Source of the DNA: Acetobacteraceae bacterium
GTDB taxonomy: Bacteria > Pseudomonadota > Alphaproteobacteria > Acetobacterales > Acetobacteraceae
Assembly: GCA_947475245.1 (NCBI GenBank)
Contig: CANJLW010000017.1
Location: forward strand, 1-64,000
DNA length: 64,000 bases
Reading direction: 5' to 3'
This document shows positions 19,615-29,300 of this stretch, one piece after another; within the stretch, counting starts at the first letter, position 1; each line of letters starts with the position of its first letter. The position numbers were made by a program, and so were the translations under genes. Under the pieces are notes generated by a model. It did no database searches. It was not told where the DNA came from and saw only the letters and a program-made list of their open reading frames with translations.

Positions 19615-20758
19615 TGTGTTTCTCCGCCATCACCGAGCCGTACATGCGGATGATATCGCCAATGACCGTCTGTGCCGAGAAGGTTCGTTCCACTCTGGCA
19701 CGGGCGGCCTGCCCCAGGGTCTGACGCCAGGGCACATCGGCGAACGCCGCCAGACCGGCGGCCAAAGCGCCGGGATCGGCAAGCGGGCGGAATATCCCGC
19801 CATTGCCGACGATCGATCGGAAATCGGCGGTATCGTTACAAATGACGGGAAGACCGCTCGCCATCGCCTCCAGCAGGACAATGCCGAACATCTCTTGCAG
19901 GGATGTCAGCGCGAACATATCCGCGGCGCGGTAAAGGTCGGGCATTTGCTCGCGCGGCAGGTTGGGCAGGAATCGCACACGGTCGCCCAGCATATGCTGT
20001 CCGGCCAGGATCAGTTCGTCGGTATCGTCTTCTCTGCCCCCAGCAATGACCAGGATTGCGTCCTGACCGCCTCGGGCGACGAAGGTTTCGAATTCGTCCA
20101 GCAGATAGTCGATCCGTTTGTGATAGCGACGGATCGCGGCACAGCACAGAATGATCGTGGCACTCTCCGGCAGGCCGAAGCCGCGCCGAGCGCGCAGCTT
20201 GTCGCCGGGTGAGAAGCGCCTAGTGTCGATGAAGTTCGGGATGGTGAACACTGATTGACCGGCCGGGCGCTGGCCCGCCCATGCGTCGGCCGCCCCTTGC
20301 GTCAGCAATTGCAGGTACGAGAACCCGCGCATGACATCGGCCCCTTCCCCGGTACCGTTGGCATAGATCACGCGCGGCCGCGACAGGCCCAGACGCCGCG
20401 CGCGCTCGAACCAGCGCGCGATGGCGGGGTCCTGCACATGAAGCAGGTCGAAACTCCGGACCAAAGGCCAAAGGGCGAGGGAAAAGCTGGTCTGCTCAAT
20501 CTCGTAGGGCGATGCCGCGCCATAGCGCCAACCGCCGACATGGCGCAGGGCGCTGGCCAGGCCGATGGCGGCGCGGTCGGTACGGCGCAGGCAGCGAACG
20601 GGACGAATGCCGACGCCAGGCGCGCCGCCGAACAAGGTCACATCCTGTCCGGCCGCGCGAAGCCCCTGCGCGAGATCGAACGCCCAGGATTCGATCCCGC
20701 GTTGAATATGGCCGAGGCCCGAACAGGCAACGGCGATGCGCGGTGAACGGACACTCAT
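19607..20758 (-). CDS. Family 4 glycosyltransferase
   Basis: A 383-residue GT-B protein. The N-terminal lobe has VACSGLGHIQRGIESWAFDL and FGGAPG; the C-terminal lobe has the family 4 pattern QEMFGIVLLEAMASGLPVI with the catalytic-region Glu pair (E-x7-E). ATG at 20758 is chosen because it forms an ATGA overlap with the upstream gene stop; the open frame extends further but without a family match. It would transfer a sugar to a growing surface-glycan repeat; donor and acceptor are unknown. Confidence 0.85.
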   Translation of the reverse strand: MSVRSPRIAVACSGLGHIQRGIESWAFDLAQGLRAAGQDVTLFGGAPGVGIRPVRCLRRTDRAAIGLASALRHVGGWRYGAASPYEIEQTSFSLALWPLVRSFDLLHVQDPAIARWFERARRLGLSRPRVIYANGTGEGADVMRGFSYLQLLTQGAADAWAGQRPAGQSVFTIPNFIDTRRFSPGDKLRARRGFGLPESATIILCCAAIRRYHKRIDYLLDEFETFVARGGQDAILVIAGGREDDTDELILAGQHMLGDRVRFLPNLPREQMPDLYRAADMFALTSLQEMFGIVLLEAMASGLPVICNDTADFRSIVGNGGIFRPLADPGALAAGLAAFADVPWRQTLGQAARARVERTFSAQTVIGDIIRMYGSVMAEKHNG

Positions 20759-21747
20759 GTCTTGTTCGCGCGTCCACCATCGAGCAACACCAGGATCGCG
20801 CCCGCGCACCGCCGAAACAGTGCGTCCAGCGGCCACGGCATGCGCCGTTGCGCGACGTAGGGACCGCCGATCCGGCGCAGCCCGTCCCAAAGGCCTGCCA
20901 ATAGCGCGTCGGTGCCGGCCCGGTCATCCTTCAGCCGCTGCAACTGGATCAGGCGTTGGCGCAAGAACCAGAGCGTCGCCTTGCAAAACAACGACCCCGG
21001 CAATTTGTGCCACAGCAGAAGATAATTGCGGCTCATGAAATAGTGCAGATAGGGCGGGCAGCTTTCCGGATTATCCGCCGGCTGTTTGAACTTATGGAAC
21101 ACGACGGCATCGGGCACCGCGACGTTGCGAAAGCCGGCCCGCAGACTCCGCAAGCTGAAATCAACGTCTTCGACATAAGCGAAAAACTGATCGTCCAAGC
21201 CGCCGATACGCTCGAACAATGCGCGCCGAACCAGCAACGCGGTACCAAGCAGCAGAATCTCGTCGGGAAAATTGCGTTGCCAATCGCGCGCCTGCGCCGG
21301 ATCGGCGGTTTGCGAGGCATAGCGAGCGAGCGGATCGAAACGGCCGACGCAAAACTCCACCCGCTCCGGCTCGTCCGGATCGTGAAAGACCGGGCTGACG
21401 AGGCCGATGGTGGGATCGGCTTCCGCGACGGCTACCAGCTTGCCGAGAACATCGGGCCGCACGACGGCATCGCTGTTCAACACCCAGATATAGTCGGCAC
21501 CGCTGTCGGCGGCATGGCGCAGCCCGACATTGACGCCGCCGGTGAAGCCCAGATTGACACTGTTGCGGACCAAATCGATCGACGGACGGCGCGCCAGTTC
21601 ATCCACTGAACCGTCGATCGAGGCGTTGTCGACCACGACGGCCCGAAAATTCGGGTAATCGGTCGCCGCCAGCGAGTCGAGACAGGCAAAGGTCGCCTCG
21701 CTGTCGCGCCAGTTCAGGACGACGATCGCGACCTTGGGAGGTGTCAT
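20755..21747 (-). CDS. Family 2 glycosyltransferase, rhamnosyltransferase-like
   Basis: A 330-residue GT-A protein: [21 protein letters not shown] at the N-terminus, [25 protein letters not shown] and the DxD equivalent NSDAVV, followed by [18 protein letters not shown], the WcaA/RfbN-like acceptor segment. Such proteins often add rhamnose or galactofuranose, but the donor is not certain. It overlaps the UDP-xylose synthase gene and the next transferase by 4 bp each. Confidence 0.87.
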   Translation of the reverse strand: MTPPKVAIVVLNWRDSEATFACLDSLAATDYPNFRAVVVDNASIDGSVDELARRPSIDLVRNSVNLGFTGGVNVGLRHAADSGADYIWVLNSDAVVRPDVLGKLVAVAEADPTIGLVSPVFHDPDEPERVEFCVGRFDPLARYASQTADPAQARDWQRNFPDEILLLGTALLVRRALFERIGGLDDQFFAYVEDVDFSLRSLRAGFRNVAVPDAVVFHKFKQPADNPESCPPYLHYFMSRNYLLLWHKLPGSLFCKATLWFLRQRLIQLQRLKDDRAGTDALLAGLWDGLRRIGGPYVAQRRMPWPLDALFRRCAGAILVLLDGGRANKT

Positions 21748-22727
21748 GCCACCGCGGATCGGCTGTCTCGTTCCCGCGATTCCGTCAGCATCTGCCGGAA
21801 ATACGCCGCGGCGCGGGACAGGCCTTCGTCAAGGGCGACACGTGGTTCCCATCCCAGAACGGATCGCGCGAGGCTGATATCCGGGCAGCGTTGCAGCGGA
21901 TCGTCCTGCGGCAAGGGTCGCAGCACGATGCGGGACTTAGAGTCCGTCAGGCGAATCACGCGTTCGGCCAGTTCGCGCACGGGAATTTCGTGCGGATTGC
22001 CGATGTTGATCGGGCCCGTGACGCTGTCGTCGGTGGCCATGATGCGAATAAAGCCCTCGATCAGGTCGTCGACATAGCAGAAGGCGCGGGTTTGGCTGCC
22101 GTCGCCGTAGAGGGTGATATCTTCGTTTTGCAGCGCCTGGACGATGAAGTTCGATACGACACGGCCATCGTTCGGATGCATGCGGGGGCCATAGGTATTG
22201 AAGATGCGCACGACCTTGATACGGGTCTGGTGCTGGCGAAAATAATCGAAAAACAGCGTTTCCGCGCAGCGCTTGCCCTCGTCATAGCAAGCACGGGGGC
22301 CGAGCGGATTGACGTTGCCGCGATAGTCCTCGGTTTGCGGGTGGACCGTCGGGTCACCGTAAACCTCGCTGGTGGAAGCCTGCATGATCTTGGCACCGAC
22401 CCGCTTGGCAAGGCCCAGCATGTTGATCGCGCCGATGACGCTGGTCTTGGTCGTCTGCACCGGATCGAACTGGTAGTGCACTGGGGACGCCGGACAGGCC
22501 AGATTGTAGATTTCGTCAACCTCCACATAAAGCGGGAAGGTGACGTCGTGGCGCATCGCCTCAAAATGCGAATGCCCCAGCAGATGGGCGATATTGTCCT
22601 TGCGGCCGGTAAAGTAGTTGTCGACACATAGAACGTCCGCGCCGTCCTTCAGCAGCCTTTCGCACAGATGGGAGCCGAGAAATCCCGCTCCGCCGGTGAC
22701 GAGAACGCGCTTGCGAGTCAAAGCCAT
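21744..22727 (-). CDS. UDP-glucuronate decarboxylase (UDP-xylose synthase)
   Basis: A 327-residue extended SDR. It has the NAD-binding [19 protein letters not shown] with the catalytic Ser/Thr region, [12 protein letters not shown] with the Tyr-x3-Lys pair, and [10 protein letters not shown], matching the UXS family that turns UDP-glucuronate into UDP-xylose. ATG at 22727 has an AGGACC ribosome site; a longer in-frame start exists but reads as non-family sequence. No UDP-glucose dehydrogenase is in the window, so the UDP-glucuronate must come from elsewhere. Confidence 0.9.
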   Translation of the reverse strand: MALTRKRVLVTGGAGFLGSHLCERLLKDGADVLCVDNYFTGRKDNIAHLLGHSHFEAMRHDVTFPLYVEVDEIYNLACPASPVHYQFDPVQTTKTSVIGAINMLGLAKRVGAKIMQASTSEVYGDPTVHPQTEDYRGNVNPLGPRACYDEGKRCAETLFFDYFRQHQTRIKVVRIFNTYGPRMHPNDGRVVSNFIVQALQNEDITLYGDGSQTRAFCYVDDLIEGFIRIMATDDSVTGPINIGNPHEIPVRELAERVIRLTDSKSRIVLRPLPQDDPLQRCPDISLARSVLGWEPRVALDEGLSRAAAYFRQMLTESRERDSRSAVA

Positions 22728-22806
22728 ACGAAAGGTCCTGTCGAAACAACCGGGGGGCAAACTGTCAAATGACGCCAGGGGAGGCAAGCACAAACCGCCC
22801 CCAGCT

Positions 22807-23994
22807 TCAGGCGAACAGGGTTGGAAATCCCGCGCGCCACGCGGCACGCAGACCGGAAGCCAATCTCGCCGGCGATCGCCCATCCCGAATCAGGCGCAAT
22901 CGCTCTACCTGTCCGGCATAGCGATCCTCGTCCATGTCCCGCGCCAGCGTTTCGATCGTCGCGTGCATGGCGTCGACATCCGCACAGAGGTAGCCGATAT
23001 CGCCGAACGCTTCGAACAGATCCCGCACCGCCGGAACGGGAAAAGCGATGATCGGGCGAAGCCATGTGATGGCGTCGAGCAGCGCGCCGCTGGCTGAAAG
23101 GTCGTAGTAGCCGAGCTGCATCGGCAGGCAGACGAAATGCAGCCGGCTGAGGCCGTCCTGAAACTCCGACCTGCTCAGCGGCGTGGCGCGCACGGGCTGT
23201 CGCAACGGGGCATAGCGGGCGGGATCATTGTTTGGCGGGATGCGGCCAACCAGATCGAACGCGACGCGATCCGGCGGAAAGCTGCTCGCAAGGTCCAGGA
23301 ACGCAGTAATGCCCTTGGCTTCCGTCGCCTGTCCGACCAGTCCGATACGTAACGGAGCCTTAAACGGCGCGTCGCGGCACAGGGCCAGTTCGGCCTGGTT
23401 CACCGGCAACGGCAGCACGTCGGTGCGCGCCGCGGTCGCCGGCATGCGTTCGGCCAAAGCACGCCGAATGGCGGGTTCCAGAACAAGGAAGCGCACCCGT
23501 CCGCCATGTTCGGCGGTCAGCGCGGCATGCAGGTCGATCGCGCGCAGTACCGGGTTGCGCGACCGCCAGCCCATGGCATCGTTCAGGTTGCCGTGCAGCC
23601 CGACCACCACATGAATGGACCGGCGAAACAAGCGGGTCAGCAACGCGGCGGCGAAGATTGCGGTGGGCGTGGCGGAGATCAGCACCAGCAGAACCGGCTG
23701 CGCGCGCGGACTGGTCCAGATCGCGCCGAACAGAGTTGCCAGCTCACGCAAACCGCGGCGCACTGACACCAGATGCGGGCGAAATCGGAAATGCCCCGAT
23801 ACCCGGATCGACTCGACGGTCACATTCCTCAGTTCGGCGAAAGCCGGATCGGCGGTCAGTTCGGCCAGATGCGTCGCCTCCGCCAGCACGCGGACCGATT
23901 GCTCCGGCCAGGCGAGCGCGATGGTCTGGATCGTGACGCTGTTGCCCGGCGCGTGATGGGTACCGGTCCAGACCGGTTCGACGATCAGGATCAT
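22807..23994 (-). CDS. Putative GT-B glycosyltransferase
   Basis: A 395-residue protein with a GT-B-like layout: an N-terminal lobe starting [18 protein letters not shown] and a C-terminal Rossmann lobe with [20 protein letters not shown] and the donor-site-like [24 protein letters not shown]. Similarity to family 4 enzymes is clear in layout but weak in motif, so activity is inferred. It is the first gene of the leftward run that continues with UDP-xylose synthase 80 bp downstream, and it diverges from the RraA-like gene. Confidence 0.65.
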   Translation of the reverse strand: MILIVEPVWTGTHHAPGNSVTIQTIALAWPEQSVRVLAEATHLAELTADPAFAELRNVTVESIRVSGHFRFRPHLVSVRRGLRELATLFGAIWTSPRAQPVLLVLISATPTAIFAAALLTRLFRRSIHVVVGLHGNLNDAMGWRSRNPVLRAIDLHAALTAEHGGRVRFLVLEPAIRRALAERMPATAARTDVLPLPVNQAELALCRDAPFKAPLRIGLVGQATEAKGITAFLDLASSFPPDRVAFDLVGRIPPNNDPARYAPLRQPVRATPLSRSEFQDGLSRLHFVCLPMQLGYYDLSASGALLDAITWLRPIIAFPVPAVRDLFEAFGDIGYLCADVDAMHATIETLARDMDEDRYAGQVERLRLIRDGRSPARLASGLRAAWRAGFPTLFA

Positions 23995-24081
23995 GCGGCG
24001 GACACGGACTTGATGCGGAGAGCGATGCTGGTCATACGAGGTCTATCGCTGAAAATGCGCTCAACAGGAAGGAAACGACGC

Positions 24082-24777
24082 ATGACCGAACGGCCCTTTA
24101 CCCAGGCTGACCTCGATGTACTGGCCCAATGGGACACACCGACGATCTGCAACGGACTGGAAATCACACATCCCGAGCGTCGGCGCTTCGGCTACACGGT
24201 CGAGCCGATGGTGTGCATCGATCCGAAGGCGAAGCCGATCGTCGGGCTCGCGCGGGTCGGCATGATTCGCTCCACCGAGCCGCCGCGCGGCAAGGTGACC
24301 GATCGGGCCGACTGGTACGACTATGTCGCCGCGACCGACTTCCCGACCATCGCGGTGCTGCAGGATATCGACGGCAATGTCGGCTACGGTGCCTATTGGG
24401 GCGAGGTTCAGTCGAACATCCACAAGGCGCTGGGTTCGATCGGCTGCGTCACCAACGGGTCGTTCCGCGACCTGGACGCCTGGGCGCCGGGCTATCAGAT
24501 GATCGGCGGACGGATCGGGCCGTCGCACGCGCATGTTCACATGGTGACCTTTGGCCAACCCGTGAACGTGTTCGGCATGCAGGTCGGGCACGATGACGTA
24601 ATCCACGCCGACTTCCACGGCGCCGTCGTGGTGCCTGCCGACGCAGTGCGCAAGCTGCCGGCGGCGATCGATCTGATCTCGCGACGGGAAAAGGTGATCC
24701 TGGACGTTTGCAAAGCGCCCGATTTCACCCCGGCCAAACTGCGGGAAGCGCTGAAGCGCTCCGGCGAGATTCACTGA
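24082..24777 (+). CDS. RraA-family protein (HMG/CHA aldolase-like or RNase E regulator-like)
   Basis: A 231-residue RraA-like protein: TPTICNGLEI near the start, GEVQSNIHKALGSIGCVTNGSFRD where the family has its metal and pyruvate-binding loop, and HADFHGAVVVP near the end. Family members are either 4-hydroxy-4-methyl-2-oxoglutarate aldolases or regulators of ribonuclease activity; the retained R-D pair supports a class II aldolase-type site. ATG at 24082 follows GGAAGGAAACG. It sits inside the glycan locus without an obvious pathway link and overlaps the convergent next gene by 7 bp. Confidence 0.75.
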   Translation: MTERPFTQADLDVLAQWDTPTICNGLEITHPERRRFGYTVEPMVCIDPKAKPIVGLARVGMIRSTEPPRGKVTDRADWYDYVAATDFPTIAVLQDIDGNVGYGAYWGEVQSNIHKALGSIGCVTNGSFRDLDAWAPGYQMIGGRIGPSHAHVHMVTFGQPVNVFGMQVGHDDVIHADFHGAVVVPADAVRKLPAAIDLISRREKVILDVCKAPDFTPAKLREALKRSGEIH

Positions 24778-25766
24778 TCCAATTTGGGGGCCGCGATCAG
24801 GCGGCCCCCGAAAATGCGCGCGGCCTGGGCCAGGAATTCGATCTTCTCGCCCATGATAATCCGACGATAGGTCGCGAAGTCGGCGGTGTCGCGGTCGTAG
24901 TCGGCCAGCACCTGGCGAATGCGCCCGACGATACGCGGCACCAGCAGGCGTGAGTCCTTAAACTTGTACACCGATGGGATCGGTACATCATACGGGTTGC
25001 CCGCCGCGCCGCGCTGCCCGGTGATTACGCAGCACCCCAGGATCGCGGCTTCCCGCGGCATACGGTCCTTGCCGGGATGGCTGCCAAAATCGACATAGAG
25101 CTTTGATGTCAGAAACAACTCCTGCACCTGCGCCGGAGTGAACCCCGCGATTTCCTGCCACGGGAGATTGGGTGCCCAACGGCGCAGCCAGCCCGTGAAC
25201 CACTTCCCGCGTGAGGGATACAGAATGCGGTCCTGTCGATTTTCACTGCCGGCGCGCAACGCCGCGGCGGCATGCTCGGGCGCGGTGTAGTCGAACAACG
25301 GCAGGCCGGGCAGGCCGCGTTCGGCCAGATAGGCCAGAGCGTAGTAGGATTGGCAGAGGTGGACAGCTCGCGTCGCCGCAATGGCCGGGATGCCGCCGAA
25401 TGCCTCCACCGCCCGCATGCCGTTATCGATGCTCAGCCACCACAGATGCGGAACGGCGTGTTGAAGCATGGGAATGACGACGGGCCAGATTTCCGGAAAC
25501 ACCACCGCGCAATCGGCGGCATCGCGGATACTGAACGCGCGCGGAATGTCGTAATGCGCATACTCCGGCGGCATCGGGTCATCGAGGGTAGGGAAGGTCA
25601 GCATACCGTCGGCTGCAACCGGGTCCGGAGCGCCTTTCAGATACACCATCCTCGCATCCAAGCCGCAATCCAACAGCGCTCTGCCAAGCTGATGCAGCGC
25701 CTCGGGTCCGCCGGTGCGGACATTGGCGGGGCATAACAGGTAGATTGTGCGATAGAGGGGCTGCAT
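24771..25766 (-). CDS. Uncharacterised glycan-locus protein, possible glycosyltransferase
   Basis: A 331-residue soluble protein with the opening IYLLCPANVRTGGPEALHQLGRALLD, a pattern met in uncharacterised capsule and exopolysaccharide loci, and a C-terminal segment with VDFGSHPGKDRMPREAAILGCCVI that looks like a nucleotide-sugar-binding lobe. ATG at 25766 is preferred because the preceding in-frame residues are unlike the family. I do not recognise a defined reaction; a divergent GT-B fold is the best guess. It is divergent from glf. Confidence 0.5.
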   Translation of the reverse strand: MQPLYRTIYLLCPANVRTGGPEALHQLGRALLDCGLDARMVYLKGAPDPVAADGMLTFPTLDDPMPPEYAHYDIPRAFSIRDAADCAVVFPEIWPVVIPMLQHAVPHLWWLSIDNGMRAVEAFGGIPAIAATRAVHLCQSYYALAYLAERGLPGLPLFDYTAPEHAAAALRAGSENRQDRILYPSRGKWFTGWLRRWAPNLPWQEIAGFTPAQVQELFLTSKLYVDFGSHPGKDRMPREAAILGCCVITGQRGAAGNPYDVPIPSVYKFKDSRLLVPRIVGRIRQVLADYDRDTADFATYRRIIMGEKIEFLAQAARIFGGRLIAAPKLDQ

Positions 25767-25915
25767 AACGACCGGCGTCCTTTTTACGTATCGTGATACA
25801 AACCGCGCCTGGGGATGGCAATCGGCCCCCAGCCCCGTTACTTTTGGCGGCATTCAAAGGGGCTTACCATGCGGTTCGGCGACCATAACCGACTCAATCC
25901 GGCGGAGTGCCGATA

Positions 25916-27082
25916 ATGGATTTCGCATCCAGCGACCTGATCATCGTCGGCAGCGGCTTTTTCGGTGCCACGATCGCTGATCGGGCCGCGCGGGAGATGG
26001 GGCTGCGGGTGTGCGTGCTGGATCGGCGCGACCATATCGGCGGCAATGCCTGGTCGCATATCGACCCCGCCACGGGCATCGAGGTGCATACCTATGGTTC
26101 GCACCTGTTCCACACCAGCAGCAAAGATGTGTGGGACTACGTCAACCGATTTTCCGGCTTTTCCACCTATCGCCACCGCGTGATCGTGCGGCACAAGGAT
26201 CGATTCTTCACGATGCCGATGAACCTCGGCACGCTGTCGAGCCTGTTCGGCCGGTTCCTCAGCCCATCCGACGCCAAGGCATTGATCGCCGCCGAAGTGG
26301 CGGCCGCCGGCATCGTCAACCCGACGAATTTTGAGGAAAAAGCGATCTCGCTGGCCGGGCGCACGATGTACGACGCGTTCATCAAGGGCTATACCGCCAA
26401 GCAGTGGCAGACCGATCCGCGACAGTTGCCCGCGGAAATCATCACTCGCCTGCCGATGCGGCTGACCTTCGACGATTTCTATTTCAACGATACCTATGAA
26501 GGCCTGCCGCTCGACGGATACGCGGCGATCTTCGAGCGCATGCTGACGCACCCGAACATCAGGATCGCGACCGGTGTCGATTATTTCGACGTGCGCGCAT
26601 CGATCCCGCCGTCGGCTCCAATCGTCTATACCGGACCGATCGACCGATATTTCGACTATCGCGCCGGCGTGCTGGGCTGGCGCACGATCGATTTTGAATC
26701 AGAGGTTGTCCCGGTCGGCGACTACCAGGGCGCCAGCGTGGTGAACTATCCGGATATGGATGTGCCGTTCACGCGCATCCATGAATTCCGTCACCTTCAC
26801 CCCGAGCGATCCTATCAAGCCGAGCGATCGATTATCTTTCGGGAGTATTCGCGCTTCGCCGAACGCGCCGACGAGCCTTACTACCCGATCAACGCTACCG
26901 CGGACAAAGCGGGCTACGACTCCTATCGCGCCATGGCCGACGCGGAACCGGGGGTTATCTTCGGCGGCCGCCTTGGCACGTATCGCTATCTGGACATGCA
27001 CCAGGCCATCGGCGCGGCGATGAAGGTGTTCGAAAATCAGATTCGGCCTCACTTCGCCGAAGGACGTGGGCTGAAGGGATAG
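25916..27082 (+). CDS. glf: UDP-galactopyranose mutase
   Basis: A 388-residue FAD enzyme that ring-contracts UDP-galactopyranose to UDP-galactofuranose. The FAD Rossmann motif is VGSGFFGATIADRAA; family landmarks include HIGGNAWSHIDPATGIEVHTYG, IKGYTAKQWQTDP, VYTGPIDRYFDYRAGVLGWRT and a C-terminal EPYYPI. ATG at 25916 lies 8 bp after GGCGGAG, better than the GTG at 25907. Its presence implies galactofuranose in the surface glycan. Confidence 0.93.
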   Translation: MDFASSDLIIVGSGFFGATIADRAAREMGLRVCVLDRRDHIGGNAWSHIDPATGIEVHTYGSHLFHTSSKDVWDYVNRFSGFSTYRHRVIVRHKDRFFTMPMNLGTLSSLFGRFLSPSDAKALIAAEVAAAGIVNPTNFEEKAISLAGRTMYDAFIKGYTAKQWQTDPRQLPAEIITRLPMRLTFDDFYFNDTYEGLPLDGYAAIFERMLTHPNIRIATGVDYFDVRASIPPSAPIVYTGPIDRYFDYRAGVLGWRTIDFESEVVPVGDYQGASVVNYPDMDVPFTRIHEFRHLHPERSYQAERSIIFREYSRFAERADEPYYPINATADKAGYDSYRAMADAEPGVIFGGRLGTYRYLDMHQAIGAAMKVFENQIRPHFAEGRGLKG

Positions 27083-27087
27083 GTCCG

Positions 27088-28218
27088 CTATCCCAGGGCA
27101 CGCAGAGCGCCGCGCAGTACGCGGCGTGCCACCCGACGCATGCGTGTCCGAAATCCCGGATCAGGTTCCTTTCCCGGCGGGACGGTTTCGCCGATCCGTC
27201 GCATCATCTCCAAAAAAGCGCTCGCATGGCGGTCGGTGCGATCGTTGATCAGTATGTCGGGGCTTGCCATCGCCTCATGCAGCGCCGCGAACATAGCCGG
27301 GTCCAGTCCAGCGATCATCGCGCGGAACCCGTCCAGGTCCCAGACGTAGAAGTGGTTGTGTACCCCGAGGGACATTGGATCGAAAAGCCGATGCGGTTGG
27401 TTCGACAACGGCCGACGGAACGCATAGTACGGTGCAGGCTGCCGACCACCGGGCCGGAAATCGACCTCACCGGGTTCCGAGAAGCATTGAAAATGATCCA
27501 GCATCGCACGGTGCCAAAGGCCGAGCATGGAGAGATAAGACGGGGTTGACGCGGCAATGTGGAGTTTGGGCAGCTTGGCGTCCGTCTGGTCGTTCAGAAA
27601 CACGCCGGTATCGCGCTGGGCCGCGAGAAAGTCGAAATAGATGCGGGGAAACTGGTCGTCATCTGGCCCAAACTGTAGCGTATGTACATTCGCGAGCAGC
27701 GCGCCGTACTCCGCCAGACGATCCAGATCGCACCGCGTGAGCCGCCGCAGGTCCTCCCTGTGGCCCAGGATGATTTCATCGGCGACGTGGAAGGGTTCTT
27801 CGTAATCGATCCACGGAACCCACAGCCAATCGTTGAACAGTGGCGTCGCCGGCACGGGACGTGACCGACTGATCGAGGCCAGAACGCGCCCGACCAGGTC
27901 CGCCGAGATGAAACTATCCGCCCGCAGGCGCAGCACGACGCCATCGGGACAGGCATCCAGGCCGATCCGCAGCGCGCGCTGTTGATGCAGCAAATGCCCC
28001 TGTACCGACAATTCGAATGCAGGCGTTCGGTTGGCGAGGATCCCGGCCTCTAATTGGGCGTCCGCGAACGCCGCGGAAAAGCGCGGCGCATCGTCTGCCC
28101 AGGTAGACACGACGCACTGCCGCAAAATGCCGCGCGAGCGTAACAGGCGGAGTTCGTTCAAGGTCCGGGCGAACAGGTCCGGCGCGCGATACTGCCCGGT
28201 GATCAGAACAGTCAGCAC
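27088..28218 (-). CDS. Uncharacterised protein, WavE/GT-A-like
   Basis: A 376-residue protein opening LTVLITGQYRAPDLFARTLNELRLLR with CVVSTWADD soon after, similar in pattern to WavE-type lipopolysaccharide synthesis proteins. VVLRLRADSFISADL near residues 94-108 could be the metal-binding D-x-S of a GT-A fold. Functional assignment is tentative. It converges with glf at 5 bp and is probably transcribed together with the methyltransferase gene upstream. Confidence 0.5.
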   Translation of the reverse strand: MLTVLITGQYRAPDLFARTLNELRLLRSRGILRQCVVSTWADDAPRFSAAFADAQLEAGILANRTPAFELSVQGHLLHQQRALRIGLDACPDGVVLRLRADSFISADLVGRVLASISRSRPVPATPLFNDWLWVPWIDYEEPFHVADEIILGHREDLRRLTRCDLDRLAEYGALLANVHTLQFGPDDDQFPRIYFDFLAAQRDTGVFLNDQTDAKLPKLHIAASTPSYLSMLGLWHRAMLDHFQCFSEPGEVDFRPGGRQPAPYYAFRRPLSNQPHRLFDPMSLGVHNHFYVWDLDGFRAMIAGLDPAMFAALHEAMASPDILINDRTDRHASAFLEMMRRIGETVPPGKEPDPGFRTRMRRVARRVLRGALRALG

Positions 28219-28220
28219 AA

Positions 28221-28254
28221 TGCCAAAGCTTCCAAAACAACGACGCTTTTGGCA
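28221..28254 (-). promoter_or_regulatory. Imperfect inverted repeat abutting a start codon
   Basis: TGCCAAAGC (28221-28229) pairs with GCTTTTGGCA (28245-28254), leaving one bulged base, 2 bp upstream of the ATG of the 376-residue gene. On the minus-strand mRNA it would place a hairpin over the ribosome-binding region. Confidence 0.4.
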
Positions 28255-28295
28255 CTGACAGTCATGATTTGGTTAAGCCCCGGCCGGCAAAGTGC

Positions 28296-29153
28296 TCAGG
28301 CCGCCGTGGAACGGCGCTTAAGCACACCGATGCCCAGAAAATCCCCGCCGACCGAAGGGTACTGTTCAATGAACTGGGTTGCCTCGAACCGATCCGCCTC
28401 CATGTCCTGCAGGGCTTTCCACAATAAGGTCGTGTCCGGGCAGGCTTGGGAGTGGATGTCATGGTGCACGATTACGTTCGCATGCGGACGGATCAGGAGA
28501 TGGTCCTCCAGCGCCCCCTTCAGTCGGTGATCGCCGTCGATAAACACGAAATCGGGCCGCAGACGGTCGACAACAGCATGCGCGTCCGACGATGTGGAAA
28601 AGGCTTGTAAGTAGGATGAAGCCACCCCCTCGGTCGACAGGATCTTGAAATACTCCTCGATGAACGGTGTCGGACGGATCGGGTCGATCGCCGATACGCT
28701 TTGAATAGCCGCCCCGTTCTTGCGCAACCATTCGGTGACCAGGATCGTCATCCCGCCCCAACGGCAGCCGATTTCAAGATAGGATGTAATGCCCAGCGCA
28801 TTGTCGGCGATCCAGCTCAGGTAACCCGCCAGTTGGCTCGGATACTGCCAGATATGCAACCCCTTGCCGTAATGCGCGGAAAACTCCGTCGGCATTTCGT
28901 GGAGCAATTCGTCGTTAAGACCCAGAGACGGGATAAAAACGGACTCGAGATAGGCGCGATCCCGACACTGTTCGGCCGACAGCGCCCGGATTGCGGCCAG
29001 GGTCCGTGGCACGACATCGCGTAACCCTTCAAAACGCGCGCGACGCATATCTTCGTTTCGACGCTCGCGCGCATACTGATACTGGGCGAACAGATCGAGC
29101 ACGCCGATCGGAACAAACGGTTTGACGATATGTTTCAGTCCAACCACGTCCAT
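28296..29153 (-). CDS. CmcI-like class I SAM-dependent methyltransferase
   Basis: A 285-residue protein with a Rossmann methyltransferase core: SYLEIGCRWGGMTILVTEWL (SAM-binding), SAIDPIRP as the acidic second strand, and FVFIDGDHRLKGALEDHLLI followed by VIVHHDIHS, characteristic of the CmcI / cephalosporin-hydroxylase-like methyltransferases found in glycan loci. It probably methylates a sugar hydroxyl. ATG at 29153 is chosen; GTG at 29162 is possible. Confidence 0.72.
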   Translation of the reverse strand: MDVVGLKHIVKPFVPIGVLDLFAQYQYARERRNEDMRRARFEGLRDVVPRTLAAIRALSAEQCRDRAYLESVFIPSLGLNDELLHEMPTEFSAHYGKGLHIWQYPSQLAGYLSWIADNALGITSYLEIGCRWGGMTILVTEWLRKNGAAIQSVSAIDPIRPTPFIEEYFKILSTEGVASSYLQAFSTSSDAHAVVDRLRPDFVFIDGDHRLKGALEDHLLIRPHANVIVHHDIHSQACPDTTLLWKALQDMEADRFEATQFIEQYPSVGGDFLGIGVLKRRSTAA

Positions 29154-29300
29154 ACTCCCCACCGGTCGTCACACCGTCGCGTACCAGCGAACCGACAATC
29201 AGCCCGTCATGATCCATCGACGCGCGGCAATATAGGCTGCATCGTTTCCATTGGCACCCGCATTGCCATATAGCCAGAGCCACACGTCGGAACCAACCCA

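Noticed and set aside
25788-25799. Short dyad GTATC-GT-GATAC between the 24771 gene and glf
   Set aside because: Five-bp arms are common by chance and no -35/-10 pairing supports an operator.
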